NCBI GenBank assembly: GCA_964481705.1 | Contig: CAYZUC010000064.1 | Location: 1-16,429 of the forward strand | Length of the DNA: 16,429 bases | Direction of reading: 5' to 3' | Source of the DNA: CAYZUC01 sp964481705 | Lineage (GTDB): Bacteria > Bacillota > Clostridia > Lachnospirales > Lachnospiraceae | Shown here: piece after piece, positions 1-6,714 of the stretch | Position numbering within the stretch: the stretch's first letter is position 1 | How the letters are laid out: every line of letters starts with the position of its first letter | The notes under the pieces: generated by a model | Database searches by the model: none | Seen by the model: the letters and a program-made list of their open reading frames with translations, nothing else | Told to the model about the DNA's origin: nothing | Translations under genes and position numbers: made by a program

Positions 1-464
1 ACCTGAGACTGATTTTTGATTTTATCCGATGTGGTAAAGATAAGCATAAGCTGAGACAGTTGGTAGAAGAAAATGCAGAATACCGGAATATGGAAGAGGA
101 TGCATATGATGTGGCAGTGCATTTTTCCAGAGCAGAAGAATTAATACAAGTTAAGCAGAATTACACAGAAGGAGGTAAGATAAATATGTGTCAGGCACTT
201 ACAGAATTGATTAACGATGGAAGAATGGAAGGCAGAATAGAAGGAATACAGGAAGGTATACAGGAAGGTATACAGGAAGGTATACTGAAAGGAATACAGG
301 AAGGCGAAAGTAACATACTGACCTTAAATAATTATCTGCTTTTACATAATAGAATTGACGACTTAAAAAGAGCATCGGAAGAGAAGGAGTTTAGGGAGCA
401 GTTAATCCATGAGATTTCGATGAATGATAAAACATTGAAAATAAATATAGTAAAGTCATTTTGA
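1..464 (+). CDS. Rpn / PD-(D/E)XK nuclease-family transposase-like protein, C-terminal part
   Basis: The reading frame is open from the left edge (codons start at base 3) and stops at TGA 462-464, so this is the tail of a gene beginning outside the window. What remains is the hydrophilic, helical C-terminus, with a stretch containing MCQALTELINDGRMEGR followed by Glu-Gly-rich pentads/tetrads (GIQE repeated). This arrangement is characteristic of the C-termini of Rpn/YhgA-like proteins (the 'putative transposase or invertase' PD-(D/E)XK family), which in E. coli act as recombination-promoting nucleases. The catalytic nuclease domain would lie upstream and is not visible, so activity cannot be judged. 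A TTG at 60 could serve as an internal start, but the open frame upstream makes a longer protein more likely. It appears unrelated to the glycosylation genes downstream. Confidence 0.75.
   Translation, partial: LRLIFDFIRCGKDKHKLRQLVEENAEYRNMEEDAYDVAVHFSRAEELIQVKQNYTEGGKINMCQALTELINDGRMEGRIEGIQEGIQEGIQEGILKGIQEGESNILTLNNYLLLHNRIDDLKRASEEKEFREQLIHEISMNDKTLKINIVKSF
231..302 (+). repeat. 12-bp in-frame tandem repeat inside the Rpn-like gene
   Basis: Six consecutive 12-bp units run from 231. The core unit is ggtatacaggaa, exact at 255-266 and 267-278, with single- to few-base variants at 243-254, 279-290 and 291-302 and a more diverged copy at 231-242. Each unit encodes four residues of the Gly-Ile-Gln-Glu type, so copy-number change by slippage keeps the reading frame. 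Such Glu-Gly repeats are known in this protein family. Confidence 0.9.
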
Positions 465-474
465 AATGACTTTT
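452..474 (+). terminator. AT-rich hairpin, candidate terminator of the Rpn-like gene
   Basis: A perfect 10-base inverted repeat (AAAGTCATTT at 452-461 and AAATGACTTT at 464-473) is centred on the stop codon, with a short T run at its 3' side. The stem is GC-poor and the T tract is only four bases, so it may be a weak terminator or just an mRNA-end hairpin. Confidence 0.45.
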
Positions 475-493
475 CGTACTAGGAGAGATTATT

Positions 494-1045
494 GTGAATG
501 AACCAACTACCCCTAAAAAACCAGCTTTTTTTCTGGATCGTGATGGTGTTCTTGCGACGGAAAAGAGCTATATTACGTCCATAGAGGATCTTGTGATATT
601 TCCTTTCACAAAGGAATGTATCACAAGAATTCACGAGGCAGGCTACCTGGCGATTATGATTACGAATCAATCAGCGGTGGCTCGAGGTATGATGACGGAG
701 GAGAGGCTTATCGAAATCAATCAATATCTGATGGATCAGACTGGCATAGATGCTGCATACTATTGCCCCCATTTTCTTGATTCCTCATTGCCACCATCAA
801 AATATAATGTTGTTTGTAATTGTCGTAAACCGGAGACAGGAATGGTGGAGCGTGCTCTTGCGGAGCAGCCGGTGACAGCAGAGGGTTCTTACTTTGTTGG
901 TGACAGGGAAAAGGATATTGTAACTGGAAAGAAAATGAGGATGAAAACGATATTTGTCAAAACAGGTCATAGTTATGATGAATGCAAAGTGGAACCGGAT
1001 TATCTGTTCGATAACCTAAAGGAAGCGGTGGATGTGCTATTATGA
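494..1045 (+). CDS. gmhB: HAD-IIIA phosphatase, GmhB-like (heptose 1,7-bisphosphate phosphatase family)
   Basis: This 183-residue protein has the length and motifs of the GmhB group of HAD phosphatases, which remove the 7-phosphate from glycero-manno-heptose bisphosphate on the route to nucleotide-activated heptose. Visible are motif I FLDRDG (nucleophile D15, acid/base D17), motif II TNQS (57-60), the zinc-binding Cys-x-His (C91, H93) with Cys-x-Cys (C108, C110), RKP around K112, and motif IV GDREKD (136-141). The start is GTG at 494, with AGGAGA at 481-486 as ribosome binding site. No other heptose genes (gmhA, hldE-type kinase/nucleotidyltransferase) are in the window, so the true substrate could be another sugar or small phosphate ester; the related HisB phosphatases share the zinc motif. 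It precedes the flagellin-like gene on the same strand, but that gene has its own promoter. Confidence 0.8.
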   Translation: MNEPTTPKKPAFFLDRDGVLATEKSYITSIEDLVIFPFTKECITRIHEAGYLAIMITNQSAVARGMMTEERLIEINQYLMDQTGIDAAYYCPHFLDSSLPPSKYNVVCNCRKPETGMVERALAEQPVTAEGSYFVGDREKDIVTGKKMRMKTIFVKTGHSYDECKVEPDYLFDNLKEAVDVLL

Positions 1046-1092
1046 GATTGAGAAGACGTAATAGATAGTAATCGTGTCGTTATATAGCGAAT

Positions 1093-1163
1093 TACGAAAA
1101 ATTTAATTGGAAATAGTAGGATTGTATGCTATAATGCTTATACAAATTAAATCGAATTTCGTA
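1093..1163. repeat. two-block inverted repeat flanking the flagellin-like gene promoter
   Basis: TACGAAA (1093-1099) plus TTTAATT (1102-1108) is mirrored by AATTAAA (1145-1151) plus TTTCGTA (1157-1163). The left block overlaps the -35 element and the right block lies in the presumed 5' leader, so the promoter sits between the arms. The blocks are short and AT-rich and the spacing differs by three bases between arms, so a regulatory role is only a possibility. Confidence 0.35.
1107..1135 (+). promoter_or_regulatory. sigma-A promoter of the flagellin-like gene
   Basis: TTGGAA at 1107-1112 and TATAAT at 1130-1135 are separated by 17 bases. A TG at 1127-1128 makes this an extended -10 promoter. 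No sigma-28-type element was seen upstream of this gene, which is unusual for a flagellin relative. Confidence 0.8.
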
Positions 1164-1186
1164 TTATTCTGACAAAAGGAGGTGTC

Positions 1187-1957
1187 ATGATGGCAGGAGT
1201 ATCAGGAATCAGTGGAGTGAGTGTTTCGTACAGTAAGATTGCAAGTGGAAAGAGAATTAATTCGGCAGCAGACGATGCAGCGGGTTCAACGATATCGGAA
1301 AAGCTAAAATCTCAGGCAAATGCAATGTCAGCCAATATGGACAATGATAAATCAGGTATTAACGCAGCCAATGTGGCGGATGGTGCCTTGGGAGGAGTAC
1401 AGGATTACTTGCAGAAGATTAAAACGCTTAGTGTAAAGGCGGCAAATGGCTTGAATACACAAGGCGACAAGGAAGCAATCCAAGAAGAAATCAAGGGATA
1501 CTTGAAGGGCATTGATGAGCTTACCGGCAATACGCAGTACAATACGAAGAAATTAATCGATGGAAGCTCTGATCCGGTGGCGATTGCATCCAATCCCGAT
1601 GGTTCGGGTCAGGAGATTAATTTTGGAGATTCCACCGTAAAATCTTTGGGATTGGAAGGATATGACGTGACCGGAGATTTTGATATGTCTCGTGTAGATG
1701 ATGCACTCGCGGCAGTAAGCAGTCAAAGGAGCAGTGTAGGAGCTTCAACCAATGCGTTGGAATCAGCCTACAATTACAGTGCTTATTCGAGCCAGCTGAC
1801 AACAGGTGCGAATAGCAGGATAGAAGATCTTGATATTCCGAGTGCAGTATCCAAGCAGAAGCAGGAAAAGATTACACTCGATTATCAGACATCTATGCAG
1901 AGAAAGAAAATGGAAGATGAAAAGAATTCAGTTGATAGATTATTTAATGGTCTGTAG
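1187..1957 (+). CDS. Atypical flagellin homologue with shortened N-terminus and charged C-terminus
   Basis: The 256-residue product carries a recognisable flagellin N-terminal signature, IASGKRINSAADDAAG (residues 18-33), followed by SEKL and a helical stretch with NGLN near 87-90. It also has a C-terminal flagellin-type segment, DDALAAVSSQRSSVGA (171-186) through SRIEDLDI (210-217). In ordinary flagellins the SSGxRIN motif lies about 10-13 residues further in, so the first D0 helix is shortened here. The last ~35 residues are Lys/Glu/Gln-rich and end in VDRLFNGL rather than the Ala/Gln-rich polymerisation helix. The variable middle is very small, and there is no cysteine. AAAGGAGG at 1175-1182 precedes two adjacent ATGs (1187 and 1190); either may be used. 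It could be a minor flagellin, a junction-like protein or a non-polymerising decoy. Membership of the family is certain, the role is not. Confidence 0.85.
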   Translation: MMAGVSGISGVSVSYSKIASGKRINSAADDAAGSTISEKLKSQANAMSANMDNDKSGINAANVADGALGGVQDYLQKIKTLSVKAANGLNTQGDKEAIQEEIKGYLKGIDELTGNTQYNTKKLIDGSSDPVAIASNPDGSGQEINFGDSTVKSLGLEGYDVTGDFDMSRVDDALAAVSSQRSSVGASTNALESAYNYSAYSSQLTTGANSRIEDLDIPSAVSKQKQEKITLDYQTSMQRKKMEDEKNSVDRLFNGL

Positions 1958-1964
1958 TTATAAT

Positions 1965-2003
1965 AAAGGTTCTGGATATGATATCGTATCCAGAACTTTT
2001 TTT
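1965..2003 (+). terminator. Rho-independent terminator after the flagellin-like gene
   Basis: GTTCTGGATA (1969-1978) pairs perfectly with TATCCAGAAC (1987-1996) across an 8-base loop, followed by seven T residues (1997-2003). Flanking A and T bases can extend the stem. It lies 11 bases after the stop codon and separates this transcript from the operon downstream. Confidence 0.93.
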
Positions 2004-2006
2004 GGA

Positions 2007-2035
2007 TTGCGCACCCCAGAAAATACTTGTATAAT
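2007..2035 (+). promoter_or_regulatory. sigma-A promoter of the large glycosylation operon
   Basis: TTGCGC (2007-2012), a 17-base spacer and a perfect TATAAT (2030-2035) lie immediately after the terminator and about 50 bases before the first gene. The predicted transcript start is near 2042. Confidence 0.78.
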
Positions 2036-2055
2036 AACATAGAGTATATTTAACG

Positions 2056-2084
2056 AAAGGAACGGCTTTTGGCCGAATGGAGAA
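2056..2084 (+). promoter_or_regulatory. unusual ribosome binding region with a small hairpin before the ligase-like gene
   Basis: AAAGGAA (2056-2062) is 22 bases from the ATG at 2085, too far in linear sequence. A CGGC/GCCG hairpin (2063-2066 with 2072-2075) would bring it to an effective spacing of about nine bases. A second GGAG (2079-2082) is only two bases from the ATG. A 13-codon out-of-frame ORF starts at ATG 2077 and overlaps the gene start. Confidence 0.35.
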
Positions 2085-3689
2085 ATGGCAAATCGATATA
2101 AAAAGACAAGTGGACTAGCAAAAGAGACAGGAGGATATGTACATAAAGTAATTCGTGAAGTTACAGCAACATATGTGTTTTTAATCTTGACGCTTTACCC
2201 CCTGTATTATCAAAATAAGTACTATAACATGGGAGATGCAAAATGGATCTTTTTTAGAAATGTGACAGGCGTATTTATGGGAGTAGTCATTACTCTTTAT
2301 TGCATTTATATGTGTATTCTTGCAAATAAGGGAGAGATAAGGAGCTACTTGGAGGGAATCAAGCTATCATATCTTGACAAATTTGTACTTGGTTATTTTA
2401 TCGCCGTGTTGATTTCTGTGTTATTGAGCCCCAATAAGGATGCAATTATCTGGGGATATGATGGCTGGTATATGGGTCTTATTGCACAGACCTGTTTTGT
2501 ACTCATATACTTTTTTGTTTCTCGTTACTGGAGATACGATCAATCGGCTATTGTAATTTATCTTACAACAGCAATGATTGTTTTCTTCTTGGCGATTATT
2601 ATGCGTTTTAACATCGATCCAATGGAGATGTATAAGGATCTGGATGAGAGCTATAAGATTTTGTTTTTAACTACAATTGGTCAGGCCACATGGTATTCCA
2701 GTTATATGTGTATCATTTTCCCGATTGGTATGTTTGCTTTTTGGCATTCTGATAAGAAATGGGCGAGAATTTTTGGCGGTATCTTTACATCTCTTGGTTT
2801 TATGACGATGGTTACACAGAATAGTGATAGTGCATTTATTGCTTTCGGAGTGATTTTTGTAGCTATGTTCTGGATTTCTGTGGAGTCTAACAAGCGTTTT
2901 GAACGTTTCTTGGAGGTTATGCTGTTAGGGCTTGCTTCCTATCGTGTGATGGGCATTTTTCAGATTCTGTTTCCGGATCAGGCAGTGGACTTGGATACAC
3001 TTCCTACGTTTACCTGCCAAAGCCTCGCAATGCTGCTGTTACTGATTGCGGTTGCACTTGCTTATGTAGGCTTCCGCTATCTGGAGAAGAATAGAAAAGA
3101 GTTTGATATTTCGAAGTATAGGGTAATTCGGGTTGCTGTACTCGTGTTGATACTTTTGGCACTTTTAGCGGGTGTGATTTACATAGCTTTAAATACGACA
3201 GGAAAGCTTCCGGAAAGTATGCGCAGTACAAATAATTATTTGATGTTTAATGAATTCTGGGGTAATAATCGAGGTTCTTCCTGGATGATTTCGGTTGGAA
3301 CCTTTATTCAGAGTGGCTGGTTGAGAAAGCTTTTTGGAGCGGGACCGGATGGTTTTGCCTCTTCTGTTTATCAATTCTACGGAGATGTTTTGAATAAGAA
3401 ATGGGGAGAGAACACGATTCTGACCTGCGGACACAACGAATGGCTTACAGCGATTATTAATATGGGACTGGTTGGCGGTCTTCTTTACTTGGGTATCTTT
3501 GTTTCAGCAATAAAACGTTTCTTTGCGAAGTCCAAGGAGTATCCGGAATTGATTGCAATAGCTATTTCCATTTTATCTTATATGGGACATAATTTTTTCT
3601 GCTATCAACAGATTATTTGCACACCGACCATCTTTATCTTGATTGGAGCAGGTGAATGTATCATTCGTAATGGAAAGGTACGGGATTAA
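2085..3689 (+). CDS. Polytopic membrane protein of the Wzy / O-antigen ligase superfamily
   Basis: The 534-residue protein has about 12-14 hydrophobic membrane segments, the first near residues 28-45. A large extracytoplasmic loop lies before the last few segments. This loop carries a pattern typical of the Wzy_C superfamily (polysaccharide polymerases, WaaL-type ligases and PglL-type O-oligosaccharyltransferases): GSSWMISVGTF, then LFGAGPDGF, then GHNEWLTAIINMGLVGG running into a transmembrane helix. Such enzymes move glycans from undecaprenyl diphosphate on the outer face of the membrane. It is the first gene of the operon and its stop overlaps the next start by one base (TAATG), suggesting coupled translation. 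Sequence alone does not separate polymerase from ligase or protein transferase. Its place next to a flagellin-like gene makes a protein-glycosylating or surface-polymer role worth considering. Confidence 0.75.
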   Translation: MANRYKKTSGLAKETGGYVHKVIREVTATYVFLILTLYPLYYQNKYYNMGDAKWIFFRNVTGVFMGVVITLYCIYMCILANKGEIRSYLEGIKLSYLDKFVLGYFIAVLISVLLSPNKDAIIWGYDGWYMGLIAQTCFVLIYFFVSRYWRYDQSAIVIYLTTAMIVFFLAIIMRFNIDPMEMYKDLDESYKILFLTTIGQATWYSSYMCIIFPIGMFAFWHSDKKWARIFGGIFTSLGFMTMVTQNSDSAFIAFGVIFVAMFWISVESNKRFERFLEVMLLGLASYRVMGIFQILFPDQAVDLDTLPTFTCQSLAMLLLLIAVALAYVGFRYLEKNRKEFDISKYRVIRVAVLVLILLALLAGVIYIALNTTGKLPESMRSTNNYLMFNEFWGNNRGSSWMISVGTFIQSGWLRKLFGAGPDGFASSVYQFYGDVLNKKWGENTILTCGHNEWLTAIINMGLVGGLLYLGIFVSAIKRFFAKSKEYPELIAIAISILSYMGHNFFCYQQIICTPTIFILIGAGECIIRNGKVRD

Positions 3690-4831
3690 TGGGAACCTAT
3701 TATGCACACGACAAGGAGCAGCAGATTCTTGCAGATGCTACTATGTGGACAATGATGAAGGTCGGAATGGCAGAAAAGGCGTATCAGTATTTTAGAGATA
3801 CGCTTTGCGATGATGGCAAAAATCATACGGGTGCAGTTACGATTGACCGTGAAGCGACTGTTTGCTATTTTTTCTTGCAGGCAGGGCTGCGAGATTATTC
3901 CCAGTTTTCATCCGTGAAGGAACTGGTAGATTTCTATTATCAGATTAAGTTTTGTCTAAGAAGGTTAGATTTTGAGCTATCCTATGACCTTCAGCTTGAG
4001 GCGCTGACTTGGCTGAAGGACACAGGTATTTGGGAGTCGTTTTTAGATGGCATGATTGAAAGGGACTGTATTCATAAGGAACTTGTTCGTCAGAAATTAG
4101 CTGAGGGAATAACAGAGTTGACAACACCTCCGAGAAAGGAACCAGGTATAGGACGCGATGCAGATCATACTTTTAGCTTTATTATCTGTGTGAATGAAGC
4201 TATGTGGTTGGATGAGATTAGTCTGTATATTCATAATTTAAATGTGCCGATTGGATACGGCGTGGAGATAGTACCGGTATGGGATTCTCAGGGAATGACA
4301 GAGGGTTATAACCGCGGAATGAAGCTTGCTCATGGTAAGTATAAGATTTATATGCATCAGGATGTTTTTGTGTGTGGAACTAACATGCTGCAGGATATTC
4401 TGGATTCCTTTTCAGCCTATCCGTGCGCAGGTATGTTGGGTCTGGCAGGCTGTATTTCAACTCCTCCGGGAAATATGTGGTGGGAGTGTGAGGAACAAGA
4501 CAAGTATATGAATCTGTATCATGATACTATGATTCATACTGCATATACGACAGAAAACACGGATTTGGGTGAAGGCACGAAACTTCGATTGATTGATGGG
4601 GTCATGATGGTGACTTGTGTGGATGTACCCTGGAGGGATGATATACTCCATGCATATCATTATTATGATTTGTCACAGAGCATGGAGTTTCACAGAGCAG
4701 GGTATGAGATTGTGGTTCCAAAGCAAAGCGGGGTATGGTGTCTTCATGAACAGAGCAGCAATCTGTTGTTAGATATTTCTTTTTTTGATTCTAAGGAAGC
4801 TTTTGAAAAGGAATACGGGGGAGAGCTATGA
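3689..4831 (+). CDS. GT-A glycosyltransferase, Glyco_tranf_2_5-like, with N-terminal helical extension
   Basis: Residues ~162-355 look like the GT2-related family seen in surface-glycan clusters (Glyco_tranf_2_5 type): FSFIICVNE at 162-170, a strand ending VPVWDS, GYNRGMKLAHGKYKIYMHQD with the likely metal-binding HQD at 223-225, LAGCISTPPG (252-261), DGVMMVTC (303-310) and a YYDLS motif at 325-329, then CLHEQ near 351-355. The first ~155 residues are soluble, helical and unassigned; they could be a partner- or acceptor-binding module. The protein lacks a signal peptide and should act on the cytoplasmic side. Translation is coupled to the neighbours on both sides (one-base overlap upstream, ATGA overlap downstream). 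The family call is good; donor and acceptor are unknown. Confidence 0.78.
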   Translation: MGTYYAHDKEQQILADATMWTMMKVGMAEKAYQYFRDTLCDDGKNHTGAVTIDREATVCYFFLQAGLRDYSQFSSVKELVDFYYQIKFCLRRLDFELSYDLQLEALTWLKDTGIWESFLDGMIERDCIHKELVRQKLAEGITELTTPPRKEPGIGRDADHTFSFIICVNEAMWLDEISLYIHNLNVPIGYGVEIVPVWDSQGMTEGYNRGMKLAHGKYKIYMHQDVFVCGTNMLQDILDSFSAYPCAGMLGLAGCISTPPGNMWWECEEQDKYMNLYHDTMIHTAYTTENTDLGEGTKLRLIDGVMMVTCVDVPWRDDILHAYHYYDLSQSMEFHRAGYEIVVPKQSGVWCLHEQSSNLLLDISFFDSKEAFEKEYGGEL

Positions 4832-5628
4832 TTAGTATTATACTACCTACCTATAATCGTAAACACCTGATTGAAGGAGCAATCCGAAGCGTATTGGATC
4901 AGACCTATCAGGATTTTGAACTGATTATTGTAGATGATTGTTCGACCGATAATACAGAGGCTTTTTTAAAAGAGAACTTCTCAGACTCACGGATTCGCTA
5001 TATTCGCAATGAGAAGAATCTTGGCGCAGGTGGCAGCAGGAATCAGGGGATTGGGTTGGCACAAGGTGAATGGATTGCTTTCATTGACAGCGATACCATC
5101 TGGTACCCGAACAAGCTGGAACGACAGCTGGAATTGTGCACAGAACATCCTGAAGCGGGGATGATTTATACTGCATTCTATAAGGAATCTCCGGAAGCAA
5201 GAGCAAAGTTCCCTTTTGAAGAGATACCGGAAGAACATTTATCCGGTGATCTTTTTGGCATTCTAATGGTACTTCCTTTGGTGGATACTCCAACTATGCT
5301 GGTTGCAGCAGAAGTGTTTCGGAGGGTTGGTGTGTTTGAATCTTCTCTCCGTGGATTGGAGGATTATGAACTCTCTCTTCGTATTGCGAAGGCTTATCCT
5401 GTCTATTGCTGTACAGAACCTTTGATGGTTTCTTATTGTACGCCGGGGTGCGTAAGTGAAAATATACTGGCATGTCTGGAAGCCAGGTTTTTTATTTTAC
5501 GGGAGTTTCGGGAGGATTACGAACAGTATGATATGTATAAGGACAAGCTGGACGAGCTTTTAGAAATGTGTACAGATGCAGGGCTGTTAAATGAATATAC
5601 GCACTACTTAAAAGAGTACTTGCTTTAA
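4828..5628 (+). CDS. Family 2 (GT-A) glycosyltransferase
   Basis: This is a standard GT2 enzyme of 266 residues. It begins MISIILPTYNR, has the nucleotide-binding Asp pair at 36-37 (IVDDCSTDNT), the GGSRNQGI motif (68-75), the metal-binding DSD at 87-89 (AFIDSD), and the downstream catalytic acidic pair ED at 178-179 (GLEDYELSLRI). It is expected to be cytoplasmic or peripheral, transferring a sugar from a nucleotide donor. The start overlaps the previous stop in ATGA, with GGGGGAGAG at 4817-4824 as ribosome binding site. The C-terminal ~60 residues are helical. It is shorter than the two 347-residue GT2 proteins in the window and not specially similar to them beyond the GT-A core. The sugar is unknown. 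Confidence 0.9.
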   Translation: MISIILPTYNRKHLIEGAIRSVLDQTYQDFELIIVDDCSTDNTEAFLKENFSDSRIRYIRNEKNLGAGGSRNQGIGLAQGEWIAFIDSDTIWYPNKLERQLELCTEHPEAGMIYTAFYKESPEARAKFPFEEIPEEHLSGDLFGILMVLPLVDTPTMLVAAEVFRRVGVFESSLRGLEDYELSLRIAKAYPVYCCTEPLMVSYCTPGCVSENILACLEARFFILREFREDYEQYDMYKDKLDELLEMCTDAGLLNEYTHYLKEYLL

Positions 5629-5646
5629 GATAATTTGGGGTGTCAA

Positions 5647-6690
5647 ATGAAGAAAATCAGTGTAATTATTCCGTGTCATAATTCAGAGAAGTATCTGTCC
5701 ATTTGTATGGATTCTTTGATACAACAGACAATAGGAATGCAGGAGCTTGAGATTATTCTCATTGATGATGCATCTGTAGATCATACGCGTGAGCTTTTAC
5801 TTGATTATGAGAAGGCTTATCCCCATTCCGTCATGGTAATATTGCTGGAACAAAATCAGATGCAGGGTGGAGCGAGAAATGTAGCTTTACAGTATGCCTC
5901 CGGAGAGTATCTCCTATTTCTGGATTCGGATGACTGGATTGTGCCAGATGCCTTGCGCAAGCTGTATCTGGCAGCGATAGAGCAGACGGCTGATGTGGTA
6001 GAATTCTTAAATCGTGATGTGTATTCCAAAGAGGAAGAGGTAGCGTCTACAAAAAGTGATATGCCGAATGAACTTTTGGTTATTGATAACGAGGAGATTC
6101 GAAGACAGTTTCTGCTTGGCTATCGTCCGGAATCCACATTAGGCTGTTGGAATAAGCTATATCGGACACTGCTGGTGAGGGAGCATAACCTTCAGTTCGC
6201 AGAGAGGGTTGCATTCGAAGAACCGCCGTTTACTTTTACACTCCGATTTTATGAAAACAGGCATTACTATTACAACGAATATCTGCACTATTGTCTGCAA
6301 AATCCGGAGGGAACGACAAGAAGCATTACGATGAGGGAAGAACATAAATGCGACCACGTAATTGCCCAATATAATCTTTTGCAGCAGATGGATGAGAGAG
6401 AACTGATTGGAAGGTATCATGACGAAATCGAGTGGTACGCCGTTCATACATATTTTATCGGCAGTCTTTTATTTATGGTAGGACGTTGTCTGTATCCAGA
6501 TGTTGATCTTCTCCGACATATGCAGCAGACGATTCTTCATTACTTTCCTCGATATCAGGATAACCCATATATACAGAATGACCCTACCGATTCGAATCTT
6601 AGCCGTTTGATTCAAATTGAAATAAATAGCGATAACATAGAAGAATATAACAGACAGCTCCGAATAATTGCGTTAGAGATGTTTGGATGA
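5647..6690 (+). CDS. Family 2 (GT-A) glycosyltransferase, 347 residues, copy A of a paralogous pair
   Basis: The protein opens MKKISVIIPCHNSEKYL, has the IDDASVDHT nucleotide-binding segment (D40, D41), GGARNVAL (74-81) and the metal-binding DSD at 93-95 (FLDSDDW). The C-terminal ~200 residues form a helical region with Tyr/His-rich segments. ATG 5647 is chosen over a TTG at 5635 because GGGG at 5637-5640 is correctly spaced and the MKKISV start is typical. It resembles the gene at 14164-15207 along its whole length, and both have exactly 347 residues from the preferred starts, so the two probably arose by duplication. It lies 18 bases after the preceding gene in the same operon. Donor and acceptor are not evident. 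Confidence 0.9.
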   Translation: MKKISVIIPCHNSEKYLSICMDSLIQQTIGMQELEIILIDDASVDHTRELLLDYEKAYPHSVMVILLEQNQMQGGARNVALQYASGEYLLFLDSDDWIVPDALRKLYLAAIEQTADVVEFLNRDVYSKEEEVASTKSDMPNELLVIDNEEIRRQFLLGYRPESTLGCWNKLYRTLLVREHNLQFAERVAFEEPPFTFTLRFYENRHYYYNEYLHYCLQNPEGTTRSITMREEHKCDHVIAQYNLLQQMDERELIGRYHDEIEWYAVHTYFIGSLLFMVGRCLYPDVDLLRHMQQTILHYFPRYQDNPYIQNDPTDSNLSRLIQIEINSDNIEEYNRQLRIIALEMFG

Positions 6691-6714
6691 TAATAAGGAA
6701 GCGGGAGGAATGGT

